Assembly (NCBI GenBank): GCA_019459055.1 | Contig: JAIBEI010000025.1 | Span: forward strand, 1-64,000 | Length of the DNA: 64,000 nt | Source of the DNA: Thiobacillus sp. | GTDB taxonomy: Bacteria; Pseudomonadota; Gammaproteobacteria; Burkholderiales; Thiobacillaceae | Reading direction: 5' to 3' | Shown here: one piece after another, positions 1-10,376 of the stretch | Numbering within the stretch: the first letter of the stretch is position 1 | Layout: every line of letters starts with the position of its first letter | Made by a program: the position numbers and the translations under genes | The notes under the pieces: generated by a model | Told to the model about the DNA's origin: nothing | Databases searched by the model: none | Seen by the model: only the letters and a program-made list of their open reading frames with translations

Positions 1-142
1 TTTCTTTAGCGCTTTTCTAGTGCGTTCTTCCCGGCCCGCTCCTACAAAATCCATTGGAATTTGGGTTGAACACGTTGTAGCAGGCCGAATGCAACGGCGT
101 ATCTCGGTCATCCCTTTTGAGTCTTTCGTTTGGAGCGATGAG

Positions 143-2623
143 ATGGATATGAGTACGCCCACGGGACACGGTCCCAGGATGAAGCTGGTCATGGTCGGCA
201 ACGGCATGGCCGGGGTGCGCACGCTGGAGGAGCTGCTGAAGCTGGCGCCCGACCTCTACGACATCACGGTGTTCGGCGCCGAGCCGCACCCCAACTACAA
301 CCGCATCCTGCTGTCGCCGGTGCTGGCGGGCGAGCAGACGGTCGACGACATCGTGCTGAACCCGCTCGACTGGTACCGCGAAAACAACATCGCGCTGCAC
401 CTGGGCAGGAGGGTGGTGAAGATCGATCGCTTGGCACGTGCGGTCGAGGCCGACGACGGCACCCGCGCCGACTACGACCGTCTGCTGCTCGCCACCGGTT
501 CCACGCCCTTCATCCTGCCGGTGCCGGGCGCCGACCTCGACGGCGTTGTCAGCTTCCGCGACATCGCCGATGTCGACGCGATGATTCGCGCCGCCGGTCA
601 GTATCGCCACGCCGTCGTCATCGGCGGCGGCCTCCTCGGCCTGGAAGCGGCCAACGGCCTGATGAAGCGAGGCATGGACGTGACCGTGGTGCACATCGCC
701 CCCTGGCTGATGGAGCGCCAGCTCGACGAGCCCGCCGCGCGCCTGCTGCAAAAAAGCCTGGAAGAAAAGGGCATGAAGTTCCTGCTGAAGAAGCAGACGG
801 CCGAGCTGGTGCGTGGAGAGAGCGGGAGAGTAGCCGCGATCAAATTCAAGCCTGACCTGAGCAACGTCGAAGGTGACGGCGATTCCGCCCCCGCCGACCT
901 GGTGGTGATGGCGGTGGGCATCCGCCCCAACACCGAGCTCGCCGAATCCGCCGGGCTGCACTGCAACCGCGGCATCGTGGTGAACGACACGCTGCAGACC
1001 TTCGACCCGCGCATCTATTCCATCGGCGAATGCGCCGCGCATCGCGGCATCGCCTACGGCCTGGTCGCGCCGCTGTTCGAGCAGGCCAAGGTCTGCGCCA
1101 ACCATCTGGCGCACTACGGCATCGGCCGCTACCAGGGTTCGGTCACCTCGACCAAGCTCAAGGTCACCGGCATCGACCTGTTCTCCGCCGGCGATTTCAG
1201 CGGCGGCAAGGGCACCGAGGCGATCCTCTATTCCGACCCCCTGGGCGGCGTCTACAAGAAGCTCGTCATCAAGGACGACAAACTGGTCGGCGGCGTGATG
1301 ATCGGCGATACCGTCGACGGCGCCTGGTATTTCTCGCTGCTGCGCGACGGCAAGAACGTCAGCGAATTGCGCGACCACCTGATGTTCGGCCAGGACCACT
1401 GCGGCAACCTCGGCCACCAGGGCATCAACCGCGCCGCGACCATGACCGACGACATGGAGGTGTGCGGCTGCAACGGCGCGTGCAAGGGCGACATCGTCAA
1501 GGCGATCCGCGAGAAGGGCCTGTTCACGCTGGAGGACGTGCGGAAGCACACCAAGGCGTCCTCTTCGTGCGGCTCGTGCACGGGGCTGGTCGAGCAGATC
1601 CTGGCGGTCACCGCGGGCGGCGATTATTCCGCCGCACCGAAGACCAAATCGGTGTGCGGCTGCACCGACCACACCCACGAGGAAGTCCGCGCGACGATCC
1701 GGCAGAACAAGCTGTTGACGATTCCGCAGGTGATGAACTTCATGGAATGGCGCACCCCAAACGGCTGCGCGTCCTGCCGGCCGGCGCTCAACTATTATCT
1801 GATCGCCGCCTGGCCGGGCGAGGCGGAGGACGATCCGCAATCGCGCTTCATCAACGAACGCGCCCACGCCAACATCCAGAAGGACGGCACCTATTCGGTG
1901 ATCCCGCGCATGTGGGGCGGCAACACGACGCCGTCCGAGCTGCGCCGCATCGCCGAGGTCGCCGAGAAATACAGCATCCCGGCAATCCACGTCACCGGCG
2001 GCCAGCGCATCGACCTGCTCGGCGTGAAGAAGGAGGACCTGCCGAAGGTGTGGGCCGACCTCGACATGCCATCTGGCCACGCCTACGGCAAGGCCCTGCG
2101 CACGGTGAAGACCTGCGTCGGCTCGGAATGGTGCCGCTTCGGCACCCAGAACTCGACGCAGATGGGGATCGATCTGGAGAAGGTCTTCTTCAAGATGTGG
2201 GCGCCGCACAAGGTCAAGCTTGCGGTGTCGGGCTGCCCGCGCAACTGCGCCGAAGTCGCGATCAAGGACGTCGGCATCATCGGCGTCGATTCCGGCTGGG
2301 AAATCTACGTCGCCGGCAACGGCGGCATCAAGACCGAAGTCGCGCAGTTCCTGGTCAAGCTCAAAACCCCGGACGAAGTGCTGGAGTACACCGGCGCCTT
2401 TTTGCAGCTGTACCGCGAGGAGGCGCGCTACCTCGACCGCACCGTGCACTACGTCGCGCGCGTCGGCCTCGACTACGTGAAGAAGAAAATTCTCGACGAC
2501 GCCGAAGGCCGCCGCGCGCTGTACGAGCGCCTGCTGTTCGCGCTGTCGGTCGAGCGCGACCCGTGGGTCGAGCGCGCCAAAGACGGCAAGCAGAAGCATG
2601 AATTCGAAACCATATCCGCCTGA
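143..2623 (+). CDS. nirB: Nitrite reductase [NAD(P)H] large subunit; start refined from the ORF track
   Basis: FAD/NAD-binding N-terminus (MKLVMVGNGMAGVRTLEELL), BFD [2Fe-2S]-type Cys clusters (CGCNGACKGDIV, CGSCTGLVEQ), sirohaem/4Fe-4S region (GSEWCRFG, SGCPRNCAE); followed by nirD. Confidence 0.95.
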   Translation: MDMSTPTGHGPRMKLVMVGNGMAGVRTLEELLKLAPDLYDITVFGAEPHPNYNRILLSPVLAGEQTVDDIVLNPLDWYRENNIALHLGRRVVKIDRLARAVEADDGTRADYDRLLLATGSTPFILPVPGADLDGVVSFRDIADVDAMIRAAGQYRHAVVIGGGLLGLEAANGLMKRGMDVTVVHIAPWLMERQLDEPAARLLQKSLEEKGMKFLLKKQTAELVRGESGRVAAIKFKPDLSNVEGDGDSAPADLVVMAVGIRPNTELAESAGLHCNRGIVVNDTLQTFDPRIYSIGECAAHRGIAYGLVAPLFEQAKVCANHLAHYGIGRYQGSVTSTKLKVTGIDLFSAGDFSGGKGTEAILYSDPLGGVYKKLVIKDDKLVGGVMIGDTVDGAWYFSLLRDGKNVSELRDHLMFGQDHCGNLGHQGINRAATMTDDMEVCGCNGACKGDIVKAIREKGLFTLEDVRKHTKASSSCGSCTGLVEQILAVTAGGDYSAAPKTKSVCGCTDHTHEEVRATIRQNKLLTIPQVMNFMEWRTPNGCASCRPALNYYLIAAWPGEAEDDPQSRFINERAHANIQKDGTYSVIPRMWGGNTTPSELRRIAEVAEKYSIPAIHVTGGQRIDLLGVKKEDLPKVWADLDMPSGHAYGKALRTVKTCVGSEWCRFGTQNSTQMGIDLEKVFFKMWAPHKVKLAVSGCPRNCAEVAIKDVGIIGVDSGWEIYVAGNGGIKTEVAQFLVKLKTPDEVLEYTGAFLQLYREEARYLDRTVHYVARVGLDYVKKKILDDAEGRRALYERLLFALSVERDPWVERAKDGKQKHEFETISA

Positions 2624-2637
2624 AGAAAGAGCAGAAC

Positions 2638-2985
2638 ATGAATAACTGGACCGACATCCTGGATGTGAACGACATCCCCCCACTCGGCGCCCGCGTGGTG
2701 CGCCACGGCAGCCTCGACATTGCCGTGTTCCGCACCGACGACGACGAAATCTTCGCGCTGGAAGACCGCTGCCCGCACAAGGGCGGACCGCTGTCGCAGG
2801 GCATCGTGCACGGCCGCAGGGTGACCTGCCCGATGCACGGCTGGAACGTCGAGCTCGATTCCGGGCAGGCGGTGGCGCCCGACCAGGGCTGCGCGCGCGA
2901 ATTCCCCGTGCGGGTCGAGAACGGCCGCGTGTCGCTGGACTTCGCCGGCAGCGTGCAGCGCCCTGCCTGTTCCTGCCGCGACTGA
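2638..2985 (+). CDS. nirD: Nitrite reductase small subunit, Rieske-type
   Basis: Rieske motifs CPHKGGPL and CPMHGWNV; directly after nirB. Confidence 0.93.
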   Translation: MNNWTDILDVNDIPPLGARVVRHGSLDIAVFRTDDDEIFALEDRCPHKGGPLSQGIVHGRRVTCPMHGWNVELDSGQAVAPDQGCAREFPVRVENGRVSLDFAGSVQRPACSCRD

Positions 2986-3003
2986 AACCCTACGGAGACA
3001 ACC

Positions 3004-4215
3004 ATGACACGCGACTTCTGGAAGGCGGGCCATCCGCCGACGCTTCTCGCCGCATTTCTGTATTTCGACGTCGCCTTCATGGTGTGGGTGATGCTCGGCC
3101 CGCTGGGGGTGCAGATCGCCGAATCGCTCGGCCTCAACGCCGCGCAGAAGGGCATGATGGTCGCCACCCCGGTGCTGGCGGGCGCGCTGCTGCGCCTCGT
3201 CATGGGCATCCTGGTCGACCATCTGAAGCCGAAACGCGCCGGCCTGATCGGCCAGCTCATCGTCATGGCCGCGCTGGCCTGGGCCTGGCTGTTCGGTATC
3301 CACAGCTACCGCGAGATCCTCGTGCTCGGGGTGGCGCTCGGCTTCGCCGGCGCGGCCTTTGCCGTGGCGCTGCCGCTGGCTTCGCGCTGGTATCCGCCGC
3401 AGCATCAGGGCACCGCGCTGGGCATCGCCGGCGCCGGCAATTCCGGCACCGTGCTGGCGGCGCTGTTCGCGCCCGGGTTGGCGGTGGCCTACGGCTGGGG
3501 CAATGTGTTCGGGCTGGCGCTGATTCCGCTGGGCCTGGCTTTCCTGGTGTATCTGGTGTTCGCCAAGGATGCCCCCGATTGCCCGCAGCCCAAATCCCTG
3601 CGCCAGTACATGAACGTGCTCAAGGACCGCGATGCGTGGTGGTTCATGTTCTTCTACTTCGTCACCTTCGGCGGCTTCGTCGGGCTGGCATCCAGCCTCA
3701 CCATCTACTTCAACGACCAGTACGGCATGGCGCCGGTGCAGGCGGGCTACTTCACCGCCGCCTGCGTGTTCGCCGGCTCGCTGGTGCGGCCCATGGGCGG
3801 CATGCTGGCCGACCGCATCGGCGGCATCCGCACCCTGCTCGCCATGTATATGCTCGCCGGAATCTTCCTCATCATCGTCAGCTTCGGTACCCCCAGCGCA
3901 GGCCTGGCGCTCGCCGGATTCATGCTGGCGATGGGCAGCCTGGGCGTGGGCAACGGCGCGGTGTTCCAGCTGGTGCCGCAGCGCTTCCGCAAAGAGATCG
4001 GCGTGATGACCGGCCTGGTCGGCATGGCCGGCGGCGTCGGCGGCTTCTACCTGGCCGCCAGCCTGGGCTACCTCAAAGGGCAGACCGGCGACTATCAGCA
4101 GGGCCTGCTGATCTTTGCCGGATTGTGTTTTGTCGCCCTGGTCGGACTGTCCAAAGTGAAGACCCGCTGGCGCACCACCTGGGGGGCGGTGGCGGTGTCG
4201 GGCGCACGAGTCTAG
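3004..4215 (+). CDS. Nitrate/nitrite MFS transporter (NarK/NasA type)
   Basis: Twelve-TM MFS-like sequence, ORF immediately after nirBD. Confidence 0.88.
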   Translation: MTRDFWKAGHPPTLLAAFLYFDVAFMVWVMLGPLGVQIAESLGLNAAQKGMMVATPVLAGALLRLVMGILVDHLKPKRAGLIGQLIVMAALAWAWLFGIHSYREILVLGVALGFAGAAFAVALPLASRWYPPQHQGTALGIAGAGNSGTVLAALFAPGLAVAYGWGNVFGLALIPLGLAFLVYLVFAKDAPDCPQPKSLRQYMNVLKDRDAWWFMFFYFVTFGGFVGLASSLTIYFNDQYGMAPVQAGYFTAACVFAGSLVRPMGGMLADRIGGIRTLLAMYMLAGIFLIIVSFGTPSAGLALAGFMLAMGSLGVGNGAVFQLVPQRFRKEIGVMTGLVGMAGGVGGFYLAASLGYLKGQTGDYQQGLLIFAGLCFVALVGLSKVKTRWRTTWGAVAVSGARV

Positions 4216-4223
4216 GAGAGAGG

Positions 4224-4338
4224 GTGAGGGGTGAGGGGATAGGCGTTAGAGGGTGGGTTGCACCGCACCTCACTATACTCACCCCTCACCCCTCACCCCT
4301 CACCCCTCACCCCTCACCCCTCACCCCTCACCCCTCCC
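4224..4338. repeat. Heptamer inverted repeat: left arm (GTGAGGG)2-GATAGGC-GTTAGAG; right arm seven perfect CCCTCAC units (4283-4331) plus CCCTCCC, ending against the next ATG
   Basis: Read directly; gggtgaggggtgagggg pairs with cccctcacccctcaccc. Confidence 0.95.
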
Positions 4339-6018
4339 ATGCCCCTGACCCTCCAATTCGGCTACGCCACCGCCACCGGGCCGCGCGAGCGTAACGAGGA
4401 TTACGGCGGCTTCGCCGAGCCGGATGCGCGGCTGGCGGCGACCAAGGGGATGCTTGCCGTGGTCGCCGATGGCGTGTCCGGCGGGTCGCATGGCCGCGAG
4501 GCGGCCGAGTCCTCGGTGCGCAATCTGCTGGCCGATTACTACGCCACGCCCGACACCTGGGAAATTCCGCGCGCGCTGGGAACGGTGCTGGGCGCCATCA
4601 ATCGCTGGCTGCATGGGCAGACCGCGTCGCGCGTCGATGCGGGCGGCATGGCGACCACGCTCACCGCGCTGGTGCTGCGCGGCCGCCGCTATCACTATGC
4701 CCACGTCGGCGACAGCCGGCTGTATCGCCTGCGCGGCGAAACGCTCGACGCACTGACCACCGACCACGTGTGGGAAACCCCCGGCATGTCGCATGTGCTG
4801 AAACGCGCGCTCGGACTCGATACCCATGTGTTGCCGGACTTCGGCGAAGGCGAACTCGCGCCAGGCGATATTTTTCTGCTGGTGTGCGACGGCGTGTGGG
4901 AGCCGCTCGGCCAGTTGGAGCTGCATCGTCTGTTGAAGCTGCACGACGCGCCGCAGCGTGCCGCCGATGCCCTAGTGGCGGCGGCCCACGCCCGTGGCGG
5001 GCAGGACAACGCCAGCGCCCTGGTGGCGCGTGTCGTCGCGGTGGGCGAGGCCGACGCCCCGCTCACCGAGGCCCACGACCTGCCGCTGCCGGGCAAGCTC
5101 AAGCCCGGTGCGCGCCTCGACGACTTCATTGTCGAAGCCGAACTCCACAGCAGCCGCGACTCCCTGATTTATCGCGCGCGCCATGCCGAAACCGGGCAGC
5201 GCTGGGCGCTCAAAACCCTGCAGCCGGTATTGCAGGGCGACGCCGACGCCGCGTGCCGGCTGCTCGCCGAAGAGTGGTTCCTGAAGCGGGTGCACTCGCA
5301 TTATTTCCCCGACGTTCTGCCGCTGCCCGGGCGCAATTTTCTCTATTTCGCGGTGCGCTATTTCGAAGGCGCGACGCTGCAGGACAAGCTCGACGCCGGC
5401 CAGCATTTTTCGCCGGTCGAGGTGGTCACCCTCGCCATTCGCGTGCTGAAGGGACTCGCTGCGCTGCACCGGCTCGACATCGTCCATCGCGACCTCAAGC
5501 CCGCCAACCTGCACGTCGACGCCGAAGGCAAGCTGCGTATCCTGGACCTGGGCGTGGCGCGCTGCCCCACCCTCGACGCGCGCGAAGACCACGCCCAGCC
5601 CGGCACCCCCAGCTTCATGGCGCCCGAGCTGTTCAGCGGAGCGGAAGCCAGCGTGCAAACCGATCTCTACGCGGTCGGTGCGACCCTGTATCACCTGCTC
5701 ACGCGCAAATACCCGTACGGCGAAATCGAGCCGTTCCAGCATCCAAAATTTGGCGAACCGGTGCCGCCCGCCCGCACCCGTCCCGACCTGCCGCCCTGGC
5801 TGGAAAACGTCCTCCTGAAAGCCGTCGCGCGCGATCCCGCGCAACGTTTCGAGACCGCCGAAGAAATGCTGCTCGCCCTGGAACGCGGCGAAGCCAATCC
5901 CCTCCTGCGTCGCCGCACCCCCCTGATCGAGCGCTCCCCGGCGGGCGCCTGGCCGCTCGTCGCAGCCGTTTCGATCACGCTGAATCTGCTGTTGCTGTTT
6001 TTGCTGCTGGCAAGCTGA
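4339..6018 (+). CDS. Bifunctional PP2C-like phosphatase / Ser-Thr protein kinase with C-terminal TM segment
   Basis: PP2C motifs (ERNEDYGG, VADGVSGG, HVGDSRLYRLR, CDGVWE, GGQDNAS); kinase motifs (HRDLKPANL, DLGVAR, APE); C-terminal hydrophobic helix. Confidence 0.92.
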   Translation: MPLTLQFGYATATGPRERNEDYGGFAEPDARLAATKGMLAVVADGVSGGSHGREAAESSVRNLLADYYATPDTWEIPRALGTVLGAINRWLHGQTASRVDAGGMATTLTALVLRGRRYHYAHVGDSRLYRLRGETLDALTTDHVWETPGMSHVLKRALGLDTHVLPDFGEGELAPGDIFLLVCDGVWEPLGQLELHRLLKLHDAPQRAADALVAAAHARGGQDNASALVARVVAVGEADAPLTEAHDLPLPGKLKPGARLDDFIVEAELHSSRDSLIYRARHAETGQRWALKTLQPVLQGDADAACRLLAEEWFLKRVHSHYFPDVLPLPGRNFLYFAVRYFEGATLQDKLDAGQHFSPVEVVTLAIRVLKGLAALHRLDIVHRDLKPANLHVDAEGKLRILDLGVARCPTLDAREDHAQPGTPSFMAPELFSGAEASVQTDLYAVGATLYHLLTRKYPYGEIEPFQHPKFGEPVPPARTRPDLPPWLENVLLKAVARDPAQRFETAEEMLLALERGEANPLLRRRTPLIERSPAGAWPLVAAVSITLNLLLLFLLLAS

Positions 6019-6359
6019 CTGCCCGACGAACCGGGGCATTCAAGGAACGGTGCGTATTGGCCCCGCTTCCGTCATTCGCGTGCAATGTGTTGATCGGCCG
6101 GTCGTCGGCCATTGCGGTCACTCCTGACCCACCACAACCGGACACTTATCAATGTCCGCTTACAAAGATGCCGAATCGTCGCTTTCGGCCTAAGAGCCAA
6201 GTTGCGTTTTTCAAGCTGGCACGAGCCAGCCACGGCACCGTCACATGGCCAAAAGTAATTGATTTCAACCCTGACGCCCTTTACCTCGAAGACCAACTTG
6301 CGAAGCCCGAAGTTACCCTGCTACCTTGACCTGTTAACTGTGAGAGAGATATTGGCTCG

Positions 6360-7079
6360 ATGGAAACCAGATCTGAAACCTACAAACGCCTAAAGAAAGC
6401 GTTGGATGATAATCCAGGGCATAGGTATTGCATCCGGATGATGCTTCATGAGCGGAGCTTTCATATTTTCGGAGGCAATTTCGCGGATTTGATACGCGTC
6501 TTGAACTTCATAGAAGACCCCAACAGCATCACTAAGGTGTGGGCAGACGACAGGCGTCAGGATCAGACATTCTTTCATCGAGAGGTTGTCCGATATTTTC
6601 ACAATTTTCTTTCGGCTGCTCGCTCCCTTGTCGAACACACACGCATATTTATGGAGGATGCGCATGGAGGTCAGCCGGTTCACGCACGCTACGCCCAGAA
6701 GGTGACAGAACAATTCGCCAATGATGCGATGAGCCGTTTCGTACAAGACCTGCGCAACTACTTTCTTCACAAGGGCGTTCCGGCGTCAAAAATGCAACTC
6801 TCGCTCAACGTGGAATCTTGCGCGCCCCCAGTTTCGAAGGTGCTGTTAAAAACACCAGAACTCCGAAAGTGGACCAATTGGTCTCAGAAAGGCAAGGAAT
6901 ACCTCAATGAGTGCCCGGAGGAGTTCCCTCTACGAGAGGTTGTCGAGGCGTATCAAATGAAGACCGTAGATTTTTATACGTGGTTTCGTCGTGAACTGGA
7001 TGATTTGCACAGAGAGGAACTAACAATGTATGAGGCATTGCGAAAGGAAATCACCGATTTCGAAAATACCGCTCCCTAA
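6360..7079 (+). CDS. Hypothetical protein, 239 aa; contains RNYFLH resembling a HEPN RNxxxH motif
   Basis: Intact lower-GC ORF; no family recognised beyond the short motif. Confidence 0.6.
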   Translation: METRSETYKRLKKALDDNPGHRYCIRMMLHERSFHIFGGNFADLIRVLNFIEDPNSITKVWADDRRQDQTFFHREVVRYFHNFLSAARSLVEHTRIFMEDAHGGQPVHARYAQKVTEQFANDAMSRFVQDLRNYFLHKGVPASKMQLSLNVESCAPPVSKVLLKTPELRKWTNWSQKGKEYLNECPEEFPLREVVEAYQMKTVDFYTWFRRELDDLHREELTMYEALRKEITDFENTAP

Positions 7080-7193
7080 CACAGTGGTCAAAGGGGCAAT
7101 TCGCGTAAGGCGTAATGTAAGGTGCCCATATAAGTTGTAAGTGAAGCGCATTGGAGCGGATGTTTTCATGCAGCGCAATAATGATCGCGCCCT

Positions 7194-10100
7194 CTACGTG
7201 GGCTTAACTCGCCAAGCCCATCCGGGTAATGCTTCGAGCCGTGCTTTGCGCTCCGATGATAGGTTGTCTTTTTTTCTTCGTTGGGCGCTTACCCAACGGC
7301 CGACTCGATATCCATCTGCCGTTTTGTAAGCATCAGGAACTCTGGCATGCCCCTCACGATCTGCGAATTCCTTGAGATGGCAAAAGCCTTTTTCCCAGTT
7401 ATCTGAAAAAGGGTTCCAACTCCAACCGGGTAATGCTTCCAGCCGTGCTTTGCGCTCCGGTGGCATGCTGCTATTTCTTGCTCGCTGAGTCATAACCCAA
7501 CCACCTAGCCGGTACCCCTCTGCCGTTTTGTAACCGTCAGCAACCTTGGCATGTCCCTCTCGATCTGCGAACTCCTTGAGATAGGTAAACCCTCTTTCCC
7601 ACTGCTCTACACGAGCATCCCAACTCCAATCAGGTAATGCTTCCAACCGTACTTTGCGCTCCGGCGACATGCCGTCTTTTGTTGTTCGTTGCTGATAAAC
7701 CCAGTTACCGACTCGATATCCATCTGCCGCTTTGAAAGCGTAAGGAACCTTGGAATGTCCCTCTCGATCTGAAAATTCTTTGAGATAGCGAAACCCTTCC
7801 TCCCACATTTCTGCACGAGCATCCCAACTCCACCCGGGTAATGCTTCCAGCCGTGCTTTGCGCTCCGATGATCGGCTGTCTTTTGCTGCGCGTTGGTTAT
7901 TTACCCAATTACTAAGGGGGTATCCATCTGCCGTTTTGTAATCTTGAAAGACCTTGGTATGCCCCTCTCGATCTGCGAAGTCCTTAAGATAGCGAAATCC
8001 CTTTTCCCAATTATCTGCATGTGCATCCCAACTCCAACCGGGTAATGCTTCCAGCCGTGCTTTGCGCTCTGGCGGCGCGCTGTCTTTTCTTGTTCGTTGA
8101 ACATTTACCCACTGGCCGAGTCGATATCCAACTGCTGTCTTGTATCGCGCAGAAAGTAAACAATGCCCTTTACGATCCGCAAATTCCTTGAGATAACAAA
8201 ACCCTTCTTCCCACTGCACTGCAATTACATCCCAAACCCAATCGGGTAGTGTTTCCAGCCGTGCTTTGCGCTCCGGTGACATGCTGTCTTTTGTTGTTCG
8301 TTGGTTCCCTACCCAGCGACCAACAAAATATCCATCTGCCGTTTTGTAATTGTCAGAAACCCTGACATGCCCCTCCCGTTCAGCAAACGCCTCCAACAAC
8401 CCAAACCAGAAGTTCCACGACGCCGTGACTTGCTCAACCAGATAAGTACGCAGTGCGCTGCCGAAATTCGCGTCTACTGTAGCCGGTAGGTCAATCGTGA
8501 TTTTCCCCAAGCTGCCTACGCTTCCTCCTGCCCCAGCTTTCCTACCCAGCTCAGTTCTAAATTGATCCAGTTCAAGGCTTAACACGTCGTCGTGCGCTTT
8601 CAACGCATTCAGCACATCCCAAATAGGTTTGAAGTGGCTGGCCGCTATCGTGTCTTCGGCATTTTGACCGGCTGCGATAAACACCGGCAGGACGATGGTT
8701 CCGGCCTTCTTGTCCGGGCTCAGACGAATGGCGCGACCCACGGCCTGGATGATGTCCACCTGGCTGCTGCGCGGGTCAATGAACGCCACCCCATCAAGGG
8801 AAGGCACATCCACGCCTTCAGACAAACAGCGCGCATTGCTCAGCAAGCCGCGCTCGTCTGCGCTCAGGGATTTGAGTTGGTCGAGCTTGGCCTTGCGTTT
8901 GCTGGCAGGCGTGTTGCCGGAGACGAAGTCGGTGCGCAGGGTTCCGCTGGGGCGATGTTCGTCGCTGATCCATGCCATGATTTGCCGGATGTCGGTGGTG
9001 AACGCTTCGGCGCGATTGACGCGGCTGTGGAAGCTGATGATGCGCTTGAGGTCGTAGTCCTTGATGGCTTTGAGCAGGCCGATCTGAGCGGCGAGCGATT
9101 GGCTGTCGGTCTCGATTCCCGTGCCGGTGGTGACCCATTCGCGGTTGGCGATCCACTGCGCGATGGTGGGGTCATCCACGCCGATGATGACGACGCGATA
9201 ATCGGTGAGCAGTTTGGCTTCGATGGCTTTGCCGAACGGCAGGGCATACAGCACTTCGCCAAACAGGGCGGCGTTATCCATGCCCAACACTTCGACACCG
9301 CGATCTTCGGCAGCTTTCTTGACGTTGCTGGAGTAGGTGCGCGGGGTGGCGGTGGCGAATATCCGCTTGGTGCTGCGTATCTGCGCGTTGTCGAGAATGG
9401 CGGTGAAGTCGCTGCCGGCCTTGCCCGCGCAACGGTGGGCTTCGTCCGCCACGGCCAGATCAAACGCGGGGATGGCTGGGTCGGCCTGGGCTGCGGCGAT
9501 GACAGAGGAGGATTGGTAGGTTGCGAAAACCACGCGATTGCCCGCGCCGCTGAGAAAGCGTTTTACTTCGTCGGCATCCGAGGTGACGGGAAAGGCCAGG
9601 TCGGCCACGCTGTGGATGGCTTCGTCGTTGCTTCTTGTGCCGACAGTTTGATCCGAGCAGACGCACAGCACTTCAAACGGGGTGGCAGCGGCAAACGTCC
9701 ATTCGCGCAGAAGCTGGGACAGCAGCCCCAATGACGGAACCAGAACCAGGGTGCGTTGTGCGACAAGCTGTTCCTTGATCCAGAGGGTGACGTAAGTTTT
9801 GCCCGTGCCACAGGCCATGATGATCTGGCCACGATCGGTGGTTTGCAGCCCTTGTGCAACGGCAGTGATGGCTTCGTTCTGGTGGTCGCGGGGCGTGGGG
9901 CGGACTTTGCACTTGCCTTGCAAGAGTGCGGCAAAGTTGGCGGGATAGTCCAGCGCAGAACGTTCAAAGTCGGAGAGCAGAAAACGTATGACAGGTTTTT
10001 CTTGTGCATCGCAGACTTGCTTAGCGTTGCCGCCGATGCGGTCGGTGGTGGCAATCAGCAGGCGGTGCTGGATGCTTGGCCGGTTCGATTCGCTGAGGAA

Positions 10101-10376
10101 TTTATCGACATCGTGTTTGGTGATGTCGTAGTCGGGTGAATAGCACTTGGCTTGCACTCCCCAGTTCTCGCCATTCTTGTGGCGAAACACAAGGTCAACG
10201 CCGCAGTCCGCGCCCCAGCGTTCCGGCCACTCATCCCACAGCCACACCTGGTCTACTTGGGTAGTCCATTGAGGATCGGCTTTGAGGAACCATTTGACGA
10301 AGTGCTCGAACTGCTTGCCCCGCCTGGCCGGGTCGGCATCGAGACTGTCGTAGAAAGCAGAGAATTGACCAAGCAT
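7194..10376 (-). CDS. Restriction-endonuclease-like (PD-(D/E)XK/Mrr-type) + DEAD/DEAH SF2 helicase with six tandem Helicase-Associated (HA) domains
   Basis: N-terminus GVDLVF...WGVQAKCY; helicase motifs ([25 protein letters not shown]); six copies of W(E/N)xGF.[14 protein letters not shown]..[17 protein letters not shown]...[15 protein letters not shown]. Confidence 0.9.
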   Translation of the reverse strand: MLGQFSAFYDSLDADPARRGKQFEHFVKWFLKADPQWTTQVDQVWLWDEWPERWGADCGVDLVFRHKNGENWGVQAKCYSPDYDITKHDVDKFLSESNRPSIQHRLLIATTDRIGGNAKQVCDAQEKPVIRFLLSDFERSALDYPANFAALLQGKCKVRPTPRDHQNEAITAVAQGLQTTDRGQIIMACGTGKTYVTLWIKEQLVAQRTLVLVPSLGLLSQLLREWTFAAATPFEVLCVCSDQTVGTRSNDEAIHSVADLAFPVTSDADEVKRFLSGAGNRVVFATYQSSSVIAAAQADPAIPAFDLAVADEAHRCAGKAGSDFTAILDNAQIRSTKRIFATATPRTYSSNVKKAAEDRGVEVLGMDNAALFGEVLYALPFGKAIEAKLLTDYRVVIIGVDDPTIAQWIANREWVTTGTGIETDSQSLAAQIGLLKAIKDYDLKRIISFHSRVNRAEAFTTDIRQIMAWISDEHRPSGTLRTDFVSGNTPASKRKAKLDQLKSLSADERGLLSNARCLSEGVDVPSLDGVAFIDPRSSQVDIIQAVGRAIRLSPDKKAGTIVLPVFIAAGQNAEDTIAASHFKPIWDVLNALKAHDDVLSLELDQFRTELGRKAGAGGSVGSLGKITIDLPATVDANFGSALRTYLVEQVTASWNFWFGLLEAFAEREGHVRVSDNYKTADGYFVGRWVGNQRTTKDSMSPERKARLETLPDWVWDVIAVQWEEGFCYLKEFADRKGHCLLSARYKTAVGYRLGQWVNVQRTRKDSAPPERKARLEALPGWSWDAHADNWEKGFRYLKDFADREGHTKVFQDYKTADGYPLSNWVNNQRAAKDSRSSERKARLEALPGWSWDARAEMWEEGFRYLKEFSDREGHSKVPYAFKAADGYRVGNWVYQQRTTKDGMSPERKVRLEALPDWSWDARVEQWERGFTYLKEFADREGHAKVADGYKTAEGYRLGGWVMTQRARNSSMPPERKARLEALPGWSWNPFSDNWEKGFCHLKEFADREGHARVPDAYKTADGYRVGRWVSAQRRKKDNLSSERKARLEALPGWAWRVKPT
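7200..8440 (-). repeat. In-frame tandem array encoding six HA domains (about 207 bp period)
   Basis: Recurrent gggtaatgcttccagccgtgctttgcgctccg blocks at about 207 bp spacing. Confidence 0.85.

Noticed and set aside
17-2683. Long antisense ORF (888 aa) opposite nirB, and similar long ORFs such as 18724-20970 and 30948-33374
   Set aside because: High-GC codon-structure shadows of clear genes on the opposite strand; compositionally odd translations with no recognisable domains.
4283-4338. CRISPR array
   Set aside because: Units are 7 nt without spacers and the other loci are inverted heptamer arms; no cas genes.
4258-4338. Kinase gene start at 4258 (as in the ORF track)
   Set aside because: Would translate the heptamer array; the PP2C domain starts naturally at ATG 4339. 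Kept only as a hypothesis about upstream initiation.
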